A stretch of DNA of 64,000 bases from Astragalus membranaceus (lineage: Eukaryota; Streptophyta; Magnoliopsida; Fabales; Fabaceae), in assembly GCA_039519185.1 (NCBI GenBank), contig CM076854.1:151799402-151863401 (forward strand), in the 5' to 3' direction. Below are positions 22,434 to 35,973 of the stretch, in pieces; the stretch's first letter is position 1, and every line of letters starts with the position of its first letter. The position numbers and the translations under genes were made by a program. Below the pieces are notes generated by a model. It saw only the letters and a list, made by a program, of their open reading frames with translations. It had not been told where the DNA came from and ran no database searches.

Positions 22434-24180
22434 ATGGCACATAGAAAGCCGGCATTTTGTTTTAGAATTCCTTGGCTATCAGGAGCACATGAATCATCGT
22501 CTCGCCGTCCAATAGACACATCAAAATCTACCTACTCAATCAGACACAAATGTACCAATTCAAAGACCATCTGTCATAAATTCTGCAGATTCTTCTCCTA
22601 AAAGAGCTGAACCTCAAAACAAGTCACCAGCTCAGCTTACATCATCTTCTGTGATTATTGAGACCACTCAGTCAAAACCTCCTTCTCCATCAACATCTCC
22701 AAACCTTGTTAACTCTACACCATCATCACATGCATCTCAGGTTCATGTTGAGTTAATTCAACCTCAGTCTCCCTCTCATAATGACACCATGAAGGCACCA
22801 AAGTCTTCTTCTGCTGAAGAAAAGGAAAAAATGGCCAACAAGTTTGAACCAGTGCCACAAGAAACTAATCCTGAACTGAAGGCAACTTCCTTATTGAGAG
22901 AAACCATAAAGCCACCAGAGACAGCTTCTTCTATGCTATCTTTATCTCCAGTTTCTAAAACTGAACCAGCTTCTCAGCTCCATCCACCATCTCCTTTAGC
23001 ACTAAAGCAAACAAATGAGGTGTTAAAAGCTAACCATGAAGAAACCACTTTGAATGCATCATCTACCTCTCAAGAAGAAAAAGAGAAGATGGCAGAGAAC
23101 GTTCCTAACCCAATGCAACAAGAAGCAGAACCAAGGAAGTCACCATTGAAAATCATCACCAAGTCACCAAAGACCTCTTCTCAACCCACAAAAGCAACTT
23201 CAGATGTAGAAAGATCAATCTCTAGAAAACAGAAAGCCTCTTTGGAAAGCCAAAGCAAGTTCCTTCACCATGAAGAAAAGGAGAAAGTAACAAAAAAAGT
23301 AGGAAAAGCCAAAGACACAAGTACTACTAGCCATTCAACTAGAGGTACAAAAGCATCTACTTCAGGAACAAAGGATAAGAAGCAACATGGTGTAAAAGAA
23401 ACTGTAGAGAGAAAGATAATGTTTGCTACTTCCAACTCAAGTGGAAAAGACATAGGAGTTATGAACTCAGAAGATCCAAGGACAAAATATGTGTCAAGCT
23501 CAAGCATATCACCTCAAAGAACTATTCCATCAAATGAGGAAAGTGAAAAGGAAAAGACTCCAATGCAAAAAGGCATCAAAGATGATATTACAAAGTTCGT
23601 TCATAAAATATCAGCTTCTGTGAACCCAACACAACCTATGGAAGACAAACAATTCAGTGTGATAACATTGGCTGGTGACAATAGAGGAGCAACAATGCAT
23701 GTAGGTTCTGAGTCAGTTAACAAAGAGGGGTCAATTCACATTCACAGGGCTTATAAGACTGATTCTGAAGAGAGCACTGAGGTGACCACAGATGGAGAAG
23801 GAAACACTAATGCTAAGGAAGATGAAGATTCAATGGAACATGGTGAAGTTGGGAAGGCATATGTTAATAGTAACATACAAAGTATTAATAATTCACTTAT
23901 GTTTCATGGTTCAATCAATGAAAGAGACCCTGGAGTTCAAGTTACAATTCCAAAAAAGCCCTTAGAAGTCAACAAGCCTTATGATATAGACACTCAGAAT
24001 CATAGGACGGAGTTTAACCTTAGTAGGGTTCAGAAGTCAACTTATCAGCCAATAGTAAGAAGAAGATGCCTTAGAGGCCTTTTACATGAACCAAATGACT
24101 CTGATGACCCTAACAAACCTCGTAGTCATGGTTGTAAGTTTAGCTGTGGCAAGAATAATGAAGACATTGAGAATCTGTGA
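22434..24180 (+). CDS. Lysine/serine-rich plant protein of unknown function, with a probable frameshift near 22530
   Basis: From 22651 to 24180 there is a long open frame (first in-frame ATG at 22789, 463 codons). The protein is disordered, rich in K, S, T, E and P, with EEKEK-MA repeats at three places, a more conserved-looking FSVITLAGDNRGATMHV block and a basic, Cys-containing end RRRCLRGLLHEPNDSDDP...HGCKFSCG. Upstream, another frame starting ATG at 22434 reads MAHRKPAFCFRIPWLSG and continues to RRPIDTSKS before the open frame takes over one base shifted. I infer the real start is 22434 and that a one-base change around 22520-22535 breaks the frame, or is a sequencing error. No enzyme domain recognised; function unknown. 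Confidence 0.6.
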
Positions 24181-25430
24181 CTGAAGAACAAACAATAGAG
24201 TTTCTTTTATATATACACCCAAAAAAAGTACCCTGTATAGAAATATTGCAACTCTCAGTATAAGGAAGTAAGGAGTCAATTATTGATATAGCTCCACAAT
24301 GTGTAAATTGTACTTTATTATTATTTTAATGTACAGTGTTGTTTTTTTGTTTTTGATTGTTCATTTACATTACAAGAAAAAGATGTTATGTGCTACTTTG
24401 AAAATTGAAACTATCACTCTTAACTACAAAACTATGAAGAGTGTTCTCTCATCTGATACATTACTGGTGAGATTAACAAACTTGTTATTAAAAAGAGTTG
24501 GTAAAAGCGGTAACTCGGTTAGGACCTCTGGTGCATTTTTGCCTATATTTTAAGTAGATTATAATAGTTTTTTGGTGATTATTGTGAAGGGTATTAACAT
24601 AATAATATAAAAGTAATTATTTTTGCTTATAATTGAGTACGTGGAAGTATATGAGAAAGGATCTGATTTGTGTGTAGTCGAAACTGTATGCAGTCACGCA
24701 ATTAACAAGCTCAGGGTCATCTAATCTTGATCAGACAGTTCAGATTTCAAATTTATAATTTTCTATCAAAGCAAAAATTAAAAATTATTCTTAAAGTCTG
24801 AACTGGCCGATCTTTATCGACAACCCCAAGCTTGTCAATTGCATGTCTCCATGCAATTTCAACTTTAACTAATCCAAATTCATGTGGAAATGGGTAGACA
24901 GAAGATGATACTATTCATCAACAAATGATCTTGTGTTTTGCAATGCACGATAGCAGTAGCACTCATAACCTTATTTAATAAGCCAATTCTGAAACATGGT
25001 CTTATGTGGAATGCCTATAGTGGTGGTCCACGATATCATCCACCCATGTTTTCTTGGCTAACTTCACAAAGTACACACTATCATTGTCCAAACATATAAA
25101 TAAGAAGACAACAAAAATGGAATGTGGGGTAGGCTCATAATAATGGCAACATATAAATAAATGTCAATTTTTCAAGTTTGCCATATTAATTGGGTGACCA
25201 GTTAGCCGGTGTGTTACTTTCAACAATTAATTAACACTTCATTAAGTATGTGTATGTTTGGTTATGATTTAAGATGACTTAGAGTCAACTCTAGGAGGAA
25301 AAAACAAGGTTAAAAGAAGTAATAGATGCCAAAATTAGGGAGGTAAATTGATTACGGGTGACTAGAATCGATAAAATCAAGAATTCCTAATTTTTGCATT
25401 GAATAAAATCATTTCGAGATCCACAATATC
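24181..25430. other. Intergenic, nothing recognised
   Basis: AT-rich DNA without supported genes or repeats with clear ends. The short ORF near 24299 has no protein-like features. Confidence 0.5.
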
Positions 25431-25439
25431 CCTTTTTTG

Positions 25440-25595
25440 GTTTTTTTTTGGTACCATGTTATTGATGCGTAGTTTTCATTGACTTTGTCGGTGACTAATC
25501 TACGCCGGGGAACCTGGCTGACCACGAGTTTCCGGCTTTGCCGGCCCGTGTGGTTCTCCCCTCCCAACAGAGTTTTTGGCACACTAAAGATTCGA
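25440..25595 (-). repeat. SINE-like repeat fragment
   Basis: Read on the minus strand it matches the repeat at 41590-41750: ACTCTGTTGGGAGGGGAGAA, CACGGGCCGGCAAAGCCGG, then GTAGATTAGTCACCGACAAAG, GAAAACTACGCATCAATAAC, and an A-rich tail (T-rich on plus at 25432-25450). Two distant copies with a shared 3' A-rich end support a retroposed short element. The promoter-bearing 5' part is missing here. Confidence 0.6.
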
Positions 25596-25599
25596 ACCA

Positions 25600-25830
25600 A
25601 CAGAGTTCTCCCCTTTTTTGGTTATTGTGTTATTGGTGTGCAATATCCATGTTTTGCCGATGAATAATCCATGGGAACCTGGCTAGTTAGATGCACCGAC
25701 TTTCTCCGTTCGTGTGATTCTTCCCTTTTAATAGAGTTTTTTTGCCATACACAGGACTCGAATTTGAAACCTTGAGATGTGATCTAAAATTAATTACTAC
25801 TCGAACCAACTCTTATCGGTACCTCCGATA
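25600..25830 (-). repeat. Older SINE-like copy with A- and B-box-like sites
   Basis: Minus strand: GATAAGAGTTGGTTCGAG near 25820 resembles an RNA polymerase III A box and ATTCGAGTCC near 25755 a B box. Downstream it has weak similarity to the neighbouring copy (ccatgggaacctggctag; attattcatcggc). It lies directly 3' to 25440-25595 on the minus strand, so the two are in tandem. Confidence 0.45.
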
Positions 25831-26750
25831 TTCTTTATTTTTACTCAAACAAAGATTATACTTTTGTCATTGAAACAAAGTCAATTTTTTAACCTACTTT
25901 TAAAAACATCATTACTAAATACAAACTGATTTTTTTAAAGTTAAATTTTAAAATTTAATTCTTTTGACATCAAATTTTCAAAATCTAATAGTAAAATTAT
26001 AAAATAAAAAAAAAAAGTAAACTGTAAATGGGGCCATATTCCTTCGATGCATAGAAAACAAGAGGAAAAATTGATGGAATCCACGCAGGATTTCACTCAC
26101 CACTTATCCATCATGTCCAACCACATAAATGATAAAACCATGCAATTAAAAATTAGAAGAAAAAAATTTTCTTCCTAAAAAGAAACACTCATCTCCCCCT
26201 TCCACTTGCATACAACCCATTCTCAAAATTAAGTTTTTTACAAACAGACAAAGTATGAGTTTTTATTTTCACTTTATAATTTTTATTTTTAGTTCTAGAT
26301 ATATTTTAATTTATTAGTACTAGTTATTTTTTATTTTTTTAGTTTTTAATTTATTAGAGAGAGAAAGAGAGAGAAATTTACTTTCTAATAATTAAAATGA
26401 TAAAAACAATTATTTCAATTTGTTTATTTTTTAATTAGTTTTTATAGAACGGATGATAGATTAGATTTTTTCACCCACTATTGATAGTTACTGGATTAAT
26501 AAATTATTTATTTTATCCAATTCATTTGTTTTTTATAAGCAATGTTAATGGTGAGGGAGAAATGTTAGTTTCCCAGATTTGAACTCGACAACTCTTTATT
26601 GCAGTTCTTTGGTGCACTCCTTATTGTATTTTATCCAATTCATTTGTTTGAGACTAGTATCTTTTGTAACAAAAAAAATAACCAAAATAAAAATCTTCTT
26701 AGCTAAAATGCTGTCAAAAAAATCTTCTTAACTAAAACATAAAATCCAAA
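25831..26750. other. AT-rich intergenic DNA
   Basis: No gene or classifiable repeat is supported. Short poly-A and AAATTTT-rich stretches only. Confidence 0.5.
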
Positions 26751-26751
26751 A

Positions 26752-26938
26752 TTAAGTGTGTGTTTGGATGAGCGGTAGGATTGCCGCGCGGCAACACAAA
26801 AACCACGGCAGAACCACGGCAAAACCACGGTGAAGGCAATGCTCCAATTTGTAGCTTCGAAGCCACTGTGATTTTTCCGCGGTGAAACACCCCGCGGACA
26901 TGCGTTTGGGTTGCAAACTTGCAACGAAACACACCTAA
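26752..26938. repeat. Possible small inverted-repeat element (MITE-like)
   Basis: The left end gtgtgtgtttggatgagcgg and the reverse complement of the right end (ggtgtgtttcgttgcaag) are weakly similar, and the inside is GC-rich with CCACGGCA repeats, unlike the AT-rich surroundings. No target duplication was found, so this is tentative. Confidence 0.3.
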
Positions 26939-27028
26939 AAATAGAAAATATTTTGTTTTGTGTTGATTTGTACACCCTATTTGGCCCTTTGAGGAAAACG
27001 AAAGAACATTTTTCCTAATCATGTGGCG

Positions 27029-29069
27029 CAAACCAAATGTCACGTGCACACCGTTAGATATTTTCTGTGGAAAAACTGGAAACCAATCACACCAAATATT
27101 AATACATGCCCTCCGAATCAATTCAATCCCCTCTACGTAACCGAGAGTAGACTCCACGCGCTTAGTTGGCGCGTAGGATGTGAACTGGCTATTCCTCCAA
27201 GACCATAAGGGGAGTGCATCGGCAAAGCGCACCCGTTTCATCAACAAGCTTGGCTTTGCCGGTGACGGAACTTCTAAACACCCGCCGGTGTCCCCATTAA
27301 ATCCCTCGAGCTTCCCGTGAATTTCCTTTTTCAGGTAAGAATTCATTTTATCACATAACCGATTTCGTGAAATTTCGTTCATGTTCTTCTACCTTATCCT
27401 TTTTTTCGAAATTGGCCTTTCCTTTAACTTCTACTTTTTCGTTATTATGTTGAGTTCAATTCGCGTTAGGCTACTTTTCTTCTTTCACGTTTTTTGTCGA
27501 TGCTTCTTGTCGATTTCCTTCGTCATCGTTGGTAGGGACTACGAAGTTAATTCACCAAATTAAATGTCGTTTTGTTCCTTTTTTTTTGCTATTTGATGTT
27601 AATTCAATTGATTATGAGTATATTTTTTAAAGGAATTGATTATGAGTATGTGCCATGTAGCATGTTCTTAGGCACATGACACACCATGTGAAGGTTTTAC
27701 TATGGAGTGTGAATTGCTTTGTAATGTTATTTTTTTTTTGTATATTGCCTTTTTGGCTGAGCTCTTAGCTAAGGAGAAGTTTTTGACTATCAGTTTATGC
27801 GTTTGCTTTTTTGATTTAGCTATTTTCAAATAAGGGAGGGAGTCAAAAAATGATGCTTTGCTTTCTCGTATGTTGTGTCTGTTATTGGGACTTGAAGTAA
27901 AAAAAAACTTTATGAAGGCGTTGTTTTACTATGTTTCTTGACCAACCAACCCTCTGAACTGTTTGAAAACAACAGCGAATCACCGAAGTCTGAACATGGG
28001 TACAAAGTAAAATACTGAAAATATTGTTATCATCCTGTGGTTACTGTAAGTAGTATATGTGAATACTACTATAATAGTGAAGTTTGGTGTTTACTGTTTC
28101 CTTGGGATTTTAATATTTCTTCTTAAGCTTGTAATTCTTGATCAGTGCATTGTTTGCAAACTAAACCTGTAGCTAGCAATATTGATGGCGATGTTGATTA
28201 TGAGTCGTCATATTCTTATGTGCATTTCGATGGGTATTTGTCAGATTTTGGTTCATATTGCATGATGATAGTAATGAAACTTTTTTAATGGGGATAGCTT
28301 TTTTGGTCGATGCCAAATATAAGTGTATAAATACTCTGCATGTATTCTGCAATTTAAGCAGCCATATCTCCCAATGAAATGTGCATTAAAGTTTCACGGG
28401 CATCTTGCGAATCTACTTCGAGAACTGTGGCTTTAGGCATATTAATGATTGGATCAGTTGGTTTTATATTTACAAATAGAATTGTTTACCTGATAGCATA
28501 CACCCTTTTTTTTTCAAAACGATGTACATGATTTTGTTCAATGCAGAACTGCATAATGTCGAACATTATGATGTTTTTCATCTCTGATTGTGATTACCAC
28601 TTAATGAGAATCAAAGGGATTGGGACATATCTCTTGACCTAAACTGCAATGAATGGCATTGTATATTAACCTTATAGGCAACTTTGAGGTTTGTGACCAA
28701 CAGCTATGGTGGTGTAAGGTTTTTATGACATTAATTAACATGTTCATTCTATCAAGTGTAGACTTGTGTTTAAGCTTGACATTCTGTTTATTCTAGTTTC
28801 ACTTTTATGGCGAGGTTTTATGATCTTCAGAAGCAATATTCTCACAAGCGAGTTCCTTTTTAACTTTTAATACTAAAGACTAAAAATCATTTTTCTCTCA
28901 TAAGTGTGAAGATTGATGAGAACTTGTCTGGTTTGGGCATCAAGGACAAAAAGTAACATCTAGTAATATTTCTGGTAAGCATTACAATCTGAGGGCTAAA
29001 TGTAAATTCTTAGATTCTATTAGTTGACTGGAAAACTGATACTTTTATCTTTTCAATCAACAATTTAGG
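27029..29069 (+). promoter_or_regulatory. Promoter, 5' UTR exon and 5' UTR intron of the PHR1-like gene
   Basis: The ATG-containing exon starts after a good acceptor (caatttag at 29062-29069) with only six bases before the ATG, so the 5' UTR must be spliced. A candidate non-coding exon ends at the strong donor CAG/GTAAGAATT near 27334, giving a leader intron of ~1.7 kb. The exon positions are inference; other leader exons are possible within 27900-28990. Confidence 0.45.
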
Positions 29070-29075
29070 GAAATA

Positions 29076-32000
29076 ATGGAAGCACATTCAGCTTTCTCAA
29101 TTGAAAGATCAAGTGAAAAGCAGCTTAATAAAATAGGAATGTCTGGAGCACTTCCTTCATCGTTGTCTGTTATTCCAACACCTCTTGAAGAACCATACCC
29201 CAGATTCGATTACCCCAGATTATCCGATTCGCAGACGCCTTTTGTGGAAAAAGATCTTAGAACAAGAACTTTTACTCACTCAAGTCATATAAGTTCCAGT
29301 GGAGCAGTGGGTCATATGTTTTCATCTTCCCCTGGATATTCGACGGACCTCCATCACTCATCCCTTTCACCCCATGGAAAACACTCTAGAAATACTCATT
29401 TTATTTCGCAACCATTGAGTAACGTGGCTTCGGTGCCACTATCTTATTCTTCAAATAATGGACCGTTACCTTCTACAATATCATCACATTATTCCAATGG
29501 AAACAGTGCTTCCTGGCATGCAGATTCCCTGCCTAGCTTTCCTGATTTCTCTGTGACTACCTCAATTGACAATAGTCAAGTAGAGAGCAGTGCCTGCAAT
29601 AATATGGCTACCGAGGAGTTTTCTAAGAGAAATGATTGGCAAGAGTGGGCTGACCAGCTAATCAGTGACGATGATACTTTGACTCCTAATTGGAATGATC
29701 TTTTTGCGGACAACATTCAAGATCTTGAGCCAAAGGTTAAGGTTTTCATTACTCAAATCAGTATTAGCTTGCAGAGTAAATGATTTGCAATTTATTTATG
29801 GAATGTGTTGGGAACTCATTTTGATTCTTTAGGGAGCGGATCTGGTTTCAAAACCATCTTCACAATTTCCTGCAGGACAACAATCCCAAGGCCATCAACA
29901 ACTTCCGGCTTTATCTGGAGAAAATCGTGTTGGTGCTACCCCATCTTCCCCAGCAAATTCTGCACCTGCCAAGCCACGGATGCGCTGGACTCCTGAGCTT
30001 CATGAGGCGTTTGTGGAGGCAGTCAGTCAACTTGGTGGGAGTGAAAGTATGTCCATCTCTCTTTCTCACTACAAAGTAAGGTCTTAATTCGTTAAACTTC
30101 TGCCTCATAATTTTTTCCTTTTTCTGTTTACAGGAGCTACCCCTAAGGGTGTGCTGAAGCTCATGAAAGTTGAAGGACTAACTATATATCATGTTAAAAG
30201 CCACTTACAGGTACGTCCCATTTGCCTTATCTTCCAAGGTATATCCTTGCATGCTTTTAATGAAACATATTGCTCCATGAAATGCAGAAATACAGGACAG
30301 CTAGATATAGACCAGAGTCCTCTGAAGGTACATAAGATATGCATTGTATTATACATACCTTTTGTATGGATAACGTTTTGCATAACGGTTAGGCTTAGGA
30401 TGAGGAGTCCATTGAGTATTGAATGACTTTTTGAAGTATGAACTTAGATCTTTTTAAAATTTACAGTAGAATTAAAAGCTATTACTGTCAAATTTCCTGT
30501 CAATCTGAAGCTTACTTTGTTCTATATTAAGAAAGTTGGCACTTATGCCGAGTAAACTTTTCAAACCTTGAAGAAAGTCATTGAATGGTGCAAGTATGTG
30601 AAGTCTGAAATTGTTGTCGTGGCTGTCAAGCTTAACCCTTGGTTGTATACAAAATTTGATTTTTTTTCCCCTCTTTTCCATTTGTTTATAGTGTCAGGCA
30701 TTTTGTTTCCCTTCGACCCTTCCTCCCCCGTCTATGCTGCTGTATGAGTAAACCATGTAAAATGCAATTTCCAAAGGAATCTTTTACTATACTCTTGTAT
30801 AATCCAGTTGTGAAATTGCTAAAGCCTAAATGTAGCATGTTTTAGAAGCTATGTTGCTCATAGATGATTACAGTCCTATACAGATACAAGTATTGTAATC
30901 CAGTAACGTAAGACCAGGGGATTTAGCTTGTGTGGACACTGGGCATGCATACTATCTTTGTTGCACTACAATGTGCATAACTGAAATCCAAAAAGAATCA
31001 AGAGTTTTTAACTTTCAAATAATAGTTAAGCCTAACTGAAATCCATGTTCGTTTATTTGAATTTTAGATTAGGATTTTTGTATTGGAGAGATAATGAGAC
31101 CTAACTATGAAATCTTTTATTGTCCTGGTATTCTGCATTTAATGTCTCTAAGTTTTATGTCTTTATTCCCTTTCTTGAAATCTAGTGCAATGTTCCTTCT
31201 TTGTGTAATCATACAATGCACAATTTGTTGATACTATTGGCAGGAGGAGCTGCAGAGAAAAAACTAAGTCCCATTGAAGAGATGTCATCTCTAGATTTGA
31301 AAACGTAAGTAAATTATCTACTTTTAATTAAAGTTAACATCTGTTGTGTAATGCTGCTGTATTTCTAGGACTATTGATGCGTCAATTTCTTGGACAGCAT
31401 TATGTTCTCTAATATGACCTTGCTAATTCAAACAGTCTCCACTTATTTTAAATATTCAGATTTTCCTTCTCTAAAGTGGGAGGTGGATTTTAAAGGCTAA
31501 AGTGCAGATTGGTTTCTGTTTGATTTGAAAACAATATGAGAGATTGTGATAAAATACATGTATTTGACAAAGAAAAATTGTTAAAATTTCAAACATGAAT
31601 TTTCCAATCAATGATCAATCTGAAGGTATAGGAGAATGTGCCTTTTGAAATACTATTACTGTTCCGAACACAGTAATTATCTGTGACCGTTTTTCAGTAT
31701 TGCTTTTATTTACTTTTTACTGCAGTAGTTGTACTACAATTTACCTATTGTATTGTACTACATTTTCAATTCTTCTAGAAGACTATGAGCTGTACTAGCC
31801 ATAGGAAATATCCCCTTGATTGATTGTACTATATATTCTCCACATCATTAATGAAAAGTACACAATCATTGAATCAATTACTCTTTCTCTCATTCCTCAC
31901 AGTACTGTGTGCTAACAGAATTTAGCATTGAGTTTCTCTTTCCGGAATCTATTCATTCATTGGATTCCCTTGAGAGTGCTCACATCTGTCACCATTACTT

Positions 32001-34994
32001 CTTTGATTGCCAAACTGTGACAATATCCATATATTATCTCTTAATCTGAGAAGAGAACAGATAAATAGAAAATAGGGAATCTTCAAGAATGAAAGGAATA
32101 AAATACAAGAAATGGAGGATTTTTAGATCAGGAAGGGAGTTGTTTAGAGTTTTTAGGGTTCCAGGATTAAAGCTATAAGTTGATTAATATTTAATAGCTC
32201 TATGTTTTGGATAAGGGTGTTCGCGAGTTAGTTTGGATCGGGTTCATACCTTTTTTGCCAAACCCAAACCAAACCAACCCAGCCCTATCAAAAACAGGTT
32301 GTTTTGGGTTGGGTCTATCAGGTGTAACACCAGAAATCTGTTTAAAAAATTGTGCTAAATCTGCAAAGAAAATTCTAACATTTTACACTTGTAAATCTGC
32401 AATCTGGCTTTCATCATTCTTTGGGAATTTCGGATAGAAGCCACTTAAGTACATGTGGCTACTCATCATTCAATACAACCCATTTTCTGGACATTCATCC
32501 TATGAAAAAGAATATCAGTTGGCCATCTTAGTTCAGTACACATTTTTGGTAGAAGAACAAACCCCATAAATGCGAACCATAAAAATATGCTTTAAAAGGA
32601 ATAAAATTTGATTAGGAAAACCTATTACAGTGTTGCCTTTGATGGCAAGGAGAGACTGTAGATGCCTGGACAGAGGGTGGAGTGGGGGATGGTCAACGGT
32701 GATGTTGGGGCGGTCGACAATGGTGGTTGGGGGAACAGTTGTGGAACCCTGGGAAGCTAGAGTCTTTCTCGCAATCTCGTTTGCGAGTCTTTCGTGTGTG
32801 AAGGTCAGACTGCAGCTTAGTACCAGTGTAAAAATAAATAAAGGGAGAGATCAACGGGTTGGTTATGGGTTGATGGGTTTGAGATCTAAAACCAATTACC
32901 GGAACCAAAACCAGATTAGGTTTATTTGGTTTCGAACCCAGATAAAGGAAGTACTTGGATCTGACGGGTTGGTTTGGGTATATTTACCCTGTTGAAAGAA
33001 AGAAGAATAGAGACTAAGAGATGGCGAAACCATGTTTATGCACTACACAGCAGAGTCCCTTTTTATACAGGCTTGGTGCAATAAATACAAATAAATATAG
33101 GAGATTCTACTCCTATTTACATGGTATGACGTGCCTAATAACATCCTAAACAATTGAGGAAACAACTAATAACATATAAAATCCTAAAATATCGCTAAGA
33201 TACTCTAAAATAATCTTAAGATATAAAATATAGTTTGATTGTTATGCTGACTGATATCATTGCTTTGTTGACAGTGGTATTGAGATAACTGAAGCTCTGA
33301 GACTGCAGATGGAGGTTCAGAAGCGGTTGCATGAACAGCTTGAGGTATGAACTTTGTTCTTTCAGGAATTTCCTTCTGATATGTTCATTTGATTGCTAAA
33401 AGATTAAAAATATGATTTGAATTATTAGGGCTTACTGTTGCATGCTCAATTGCTGTTGCAATTGAGATGACTACAGAAATTCATCATTTATAACCCAACG
33501 GAATTCATGAGATAAACTTCTTCTAGGGCTTACTAGGATTATGTATTTCAACTCATGTTAATGAGCCTTGTGAAAGTGAAACAAATTCAAGGAATGTAAC
33601 TTGCCTATAAAGAAAGGAGATATTTTTTTCATTACTCTCATTTTTTTGTTCATCTATTCATTTTTTTAATTAAAAAATGCATACTTGTGTAGTTAGAGTT
33701 TACGAAATTATTGTTTTTAATAGATGATGAGTTTAATCTACTAAAAAAATGTGAACATACATAATATTAGTTTCATGTATCATTTTGTAGATACGTGTGG
33801 TACCTTTTAAAATAAAGAATGATTCGTTAAGAAAGGAAGGAATATAAACAGGAGGATCATAAATACCCAAAAGCTATAAAGCAAACAGCAGCAAAGAGAA
33901 CGAGGAAAAAATAATTATTTGCTAGTATGATTTAGAATAACCCTTAAAGTCTTGAGGGGGAACCTGCAGAGAGGCTATGAAAGCAAGCCTGTTCAGTAAC
34001 AGTTGTGGATGAGGATAAGTATTGCTAAAATTTCTGGAATTAACCATATACACTGGACTGCATCATAAAGACGACATGGCAAAAAAAATTGTCCTTGCTA
34101 GTCCCCATTCCTTGATATGTAGCAGAGAGCGAACTATCCTTTTAAGACTCGAACACTCAGTTTTTCAATTTTTGGGAACTACAAAAGAATATGGTCTGAT
34201 ACAGTTCTCCCCCTTTTTCTTATAGTTGCTGTGCCTTCTTTGTAGACTATAAGAGAAACAACTATAAGAAGGCAACTTTGGCTACAATTTACGAGAATTT
34301 TTGTCATGTAGACTCCAGGCAATTTTGAACACTCTTACCATGTAGACTCCAGGCAACTTTGGCTACATGTAGGAGAATTTTTGTTTTTTTCTAGGGCATG
34401 GAACTATTTTCTGTAAGGTTATCTGATTGATTTGTAGGTTTATTGCTATGGCATCTAGGGTTATGTTGCTTTTATTATATCACATACATGAGTTGTCCAA
34501 TGCATCTAGGGTTATGTTGCTTCTATTATATCACATACATGAGTTGTCCAATGCATTAGGCTTGTTTCTCTTATAATTCTTGTGCCTTCTTCTATGGTCT
34601 GATACAGTTCTTTCCCTTCTTTGTGTGTTAGATTCAAAGAAATCTACAGTTGCGAATCGAAGAACAAGGCAGGTACCTCCAGATGATGTTTGAGAAGCAG
34701 CGCAAACCTGGTGTTGAAACATTTAAGGCATCATCGTCGTTCATCGAAAGTCCACCTGGAGTGTCTTCCGATGCCGTTAAAGATTCTCCTGCCAAAACCG
34801 AATTGGAAGCGTCCAAAATGGATCATTGCAAGTCAGGGCCTGATCAAGCTAATGGCAGTATGACAGTTGAGGAAAGAGCAATCGAAGCGAGTGAGAAGCA
34901 GGATACTCTCAAAAGCCAAGCTTCTAAGGATCCTGGGCAACATAACAATGAAGATGTTGCTCAAGCCACAAAGCGTCTAAGGACGGATGAGTAA
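29076..34994 (+). CDS. PHR1: PHR1-like phosphate starvation response transcription factor (MYB-CC/GARP)
   Basis: Seven coding exons: 29076-29735, 29833-30046, 30134-30210, 30288-30327, 31244-31304, 33275-33344, 34632-34994. All junctions are GT...AG and keep the frame, giving 494 residues. The product has an S-rich N-terminus with DWQEWADQLISDDDTLTPNW, a MYB/GARP domain (residues ~260-315: RMRWTPELHEAFVEAVSQLG, ATPKGVLKLMKVEGLTIYHV, then KSHLQKYRTARYRPE), and the MYB-CC coiled coil (ITEALRLQMEVQKRLHEQLE, IQRNLQLRIEEQGRYLQMMF). The C-terminus is hydrophilic and ends KRLRTDE. PHR factors bind P1BS sites in the nucleus as dimers and are held back by SPX proteins when phosphate is plentiful; the coiled coil is the known SPX contact. 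No damage is seen. PHR1 versus the close paralogue PHL1 cannot be decided by eye. Confidence 0.9.
31305..33274 (+). other. Large intron 5 of the PHR1-like gene, with transposon remnants
   Basis: 1970 bases. 31661-31902 looks like a short LTR (starts tgttccgaac, ends cattcctcaca, with tgtactatatattctcc before the end). 32210-32300 has gggtgttcgcgagttagttt followed by AAACCCAAACC repeats, like hAT ends. 32990-33240 on the minus strand has an LTR-like promoter (CTGTATAAAAAGGGAC near 33070). No complete element or target duplications were found. Confidence 0.45.
33345..34631 (+). other. Intron 6 of the PHR1-like gene
   Basis: 1287 bases. Contains a ~55-base direct duplication at 34452-34556 (catctagggttatgttgct... 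ending gttgtccaatgcat) and a shorter one with atgtagactccaggcaa at about 34307-34370. No gene. Confidence 0.7.
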
Positions 34995-35803
34995 GCCCCG
35001 TGATCTGCTGAATCAGCATTGATCTGACACAACGATCCTGATTCATTTGAGATTTTATTTTAGAAGGAAGACTTGATTGATTGATACTCAGAGCTCCATA
35101 ACTTATCTAGATCCTCCTGTCCTGTTGTTTTCAACGTGGACTTGTATGTTTACCTTTCATTTAGTTACAGACGATGAGTCAAAGTTTTGTCCACATAGCG
35201 TTCTTCAACACCTTATTTCGTATTCTGGTTAGGATGAGAGATTGAGATTCTAGTGTACAGTGTAATGGCCACATCTCAATCATAGGGTGAGGTATCTTAC
35301 CAACATCCTGCAATCCAAGCTCCAATATTGGTATGTACCGAATTTCTAATATGAACTGTCTGTTGTAAATGCACCAAAATAATAAATAAAAAGGATGCAC
35401 AATTTTAGAGTTCGTAAAATCAACAGCAAAATATATGGTTATTTCAAATATTCAAATCAACATGATTAGGATACTAAAAAATCATGATTAATATCGTCTA
35501 AATTTATGGTTAATGAAATTACGTTGACAATTAATGAATTTTGATATCCGATATCATTTAACCGTCCACCAAACATAATTAAGCAAATAACTGTGATAAC
35601 CATCAATTTTTGTTGTTGATTTTTGTGTTCGAATAACAGAATCGTAGTTCATAACCATCAACTTTGTTGTCGATTTTTGTGTTCGAATAACGGAATTGTA
35701 GTTCATAAATTGGGTAACCTTATCAATTATTGTTGCATGCACCTTAACGACAGTTCTGGAGGACATACTTGAATGCACCTTGACAACAGTTCGTATCTCC
35801 TCT
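34995..35803. other. 3' flank of the PHR1-like gene
   Basis: 3' UTR then AT-rich DNA. A ~57-base tandem duplication with gatttttgtgttcgaataac lies at about 35605-35715. No gene. Confidence 0.5.
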
Positions 35804-35973
35804 TATTTCAAGGCTCTCACTTTTCCCACACCCCTCCCTACTTACCCCCACACCCCCAAACTCCCTAAATCCCAAAAATACTCTTGTACTAAAAACACTC
35901 CAACTCTCTTTTTCCCTCCCAAACACTCACACCCTCTCCCAAATCACTCAACCGAACCTTCACTCTCAGTCTC

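Noticed and set aside
32207..33000. Complete hAT element in PHR1 intron 5
   Set aside because: The left part resembles an hAT end, but no matching right inverted end or 8-bp duplication was found.
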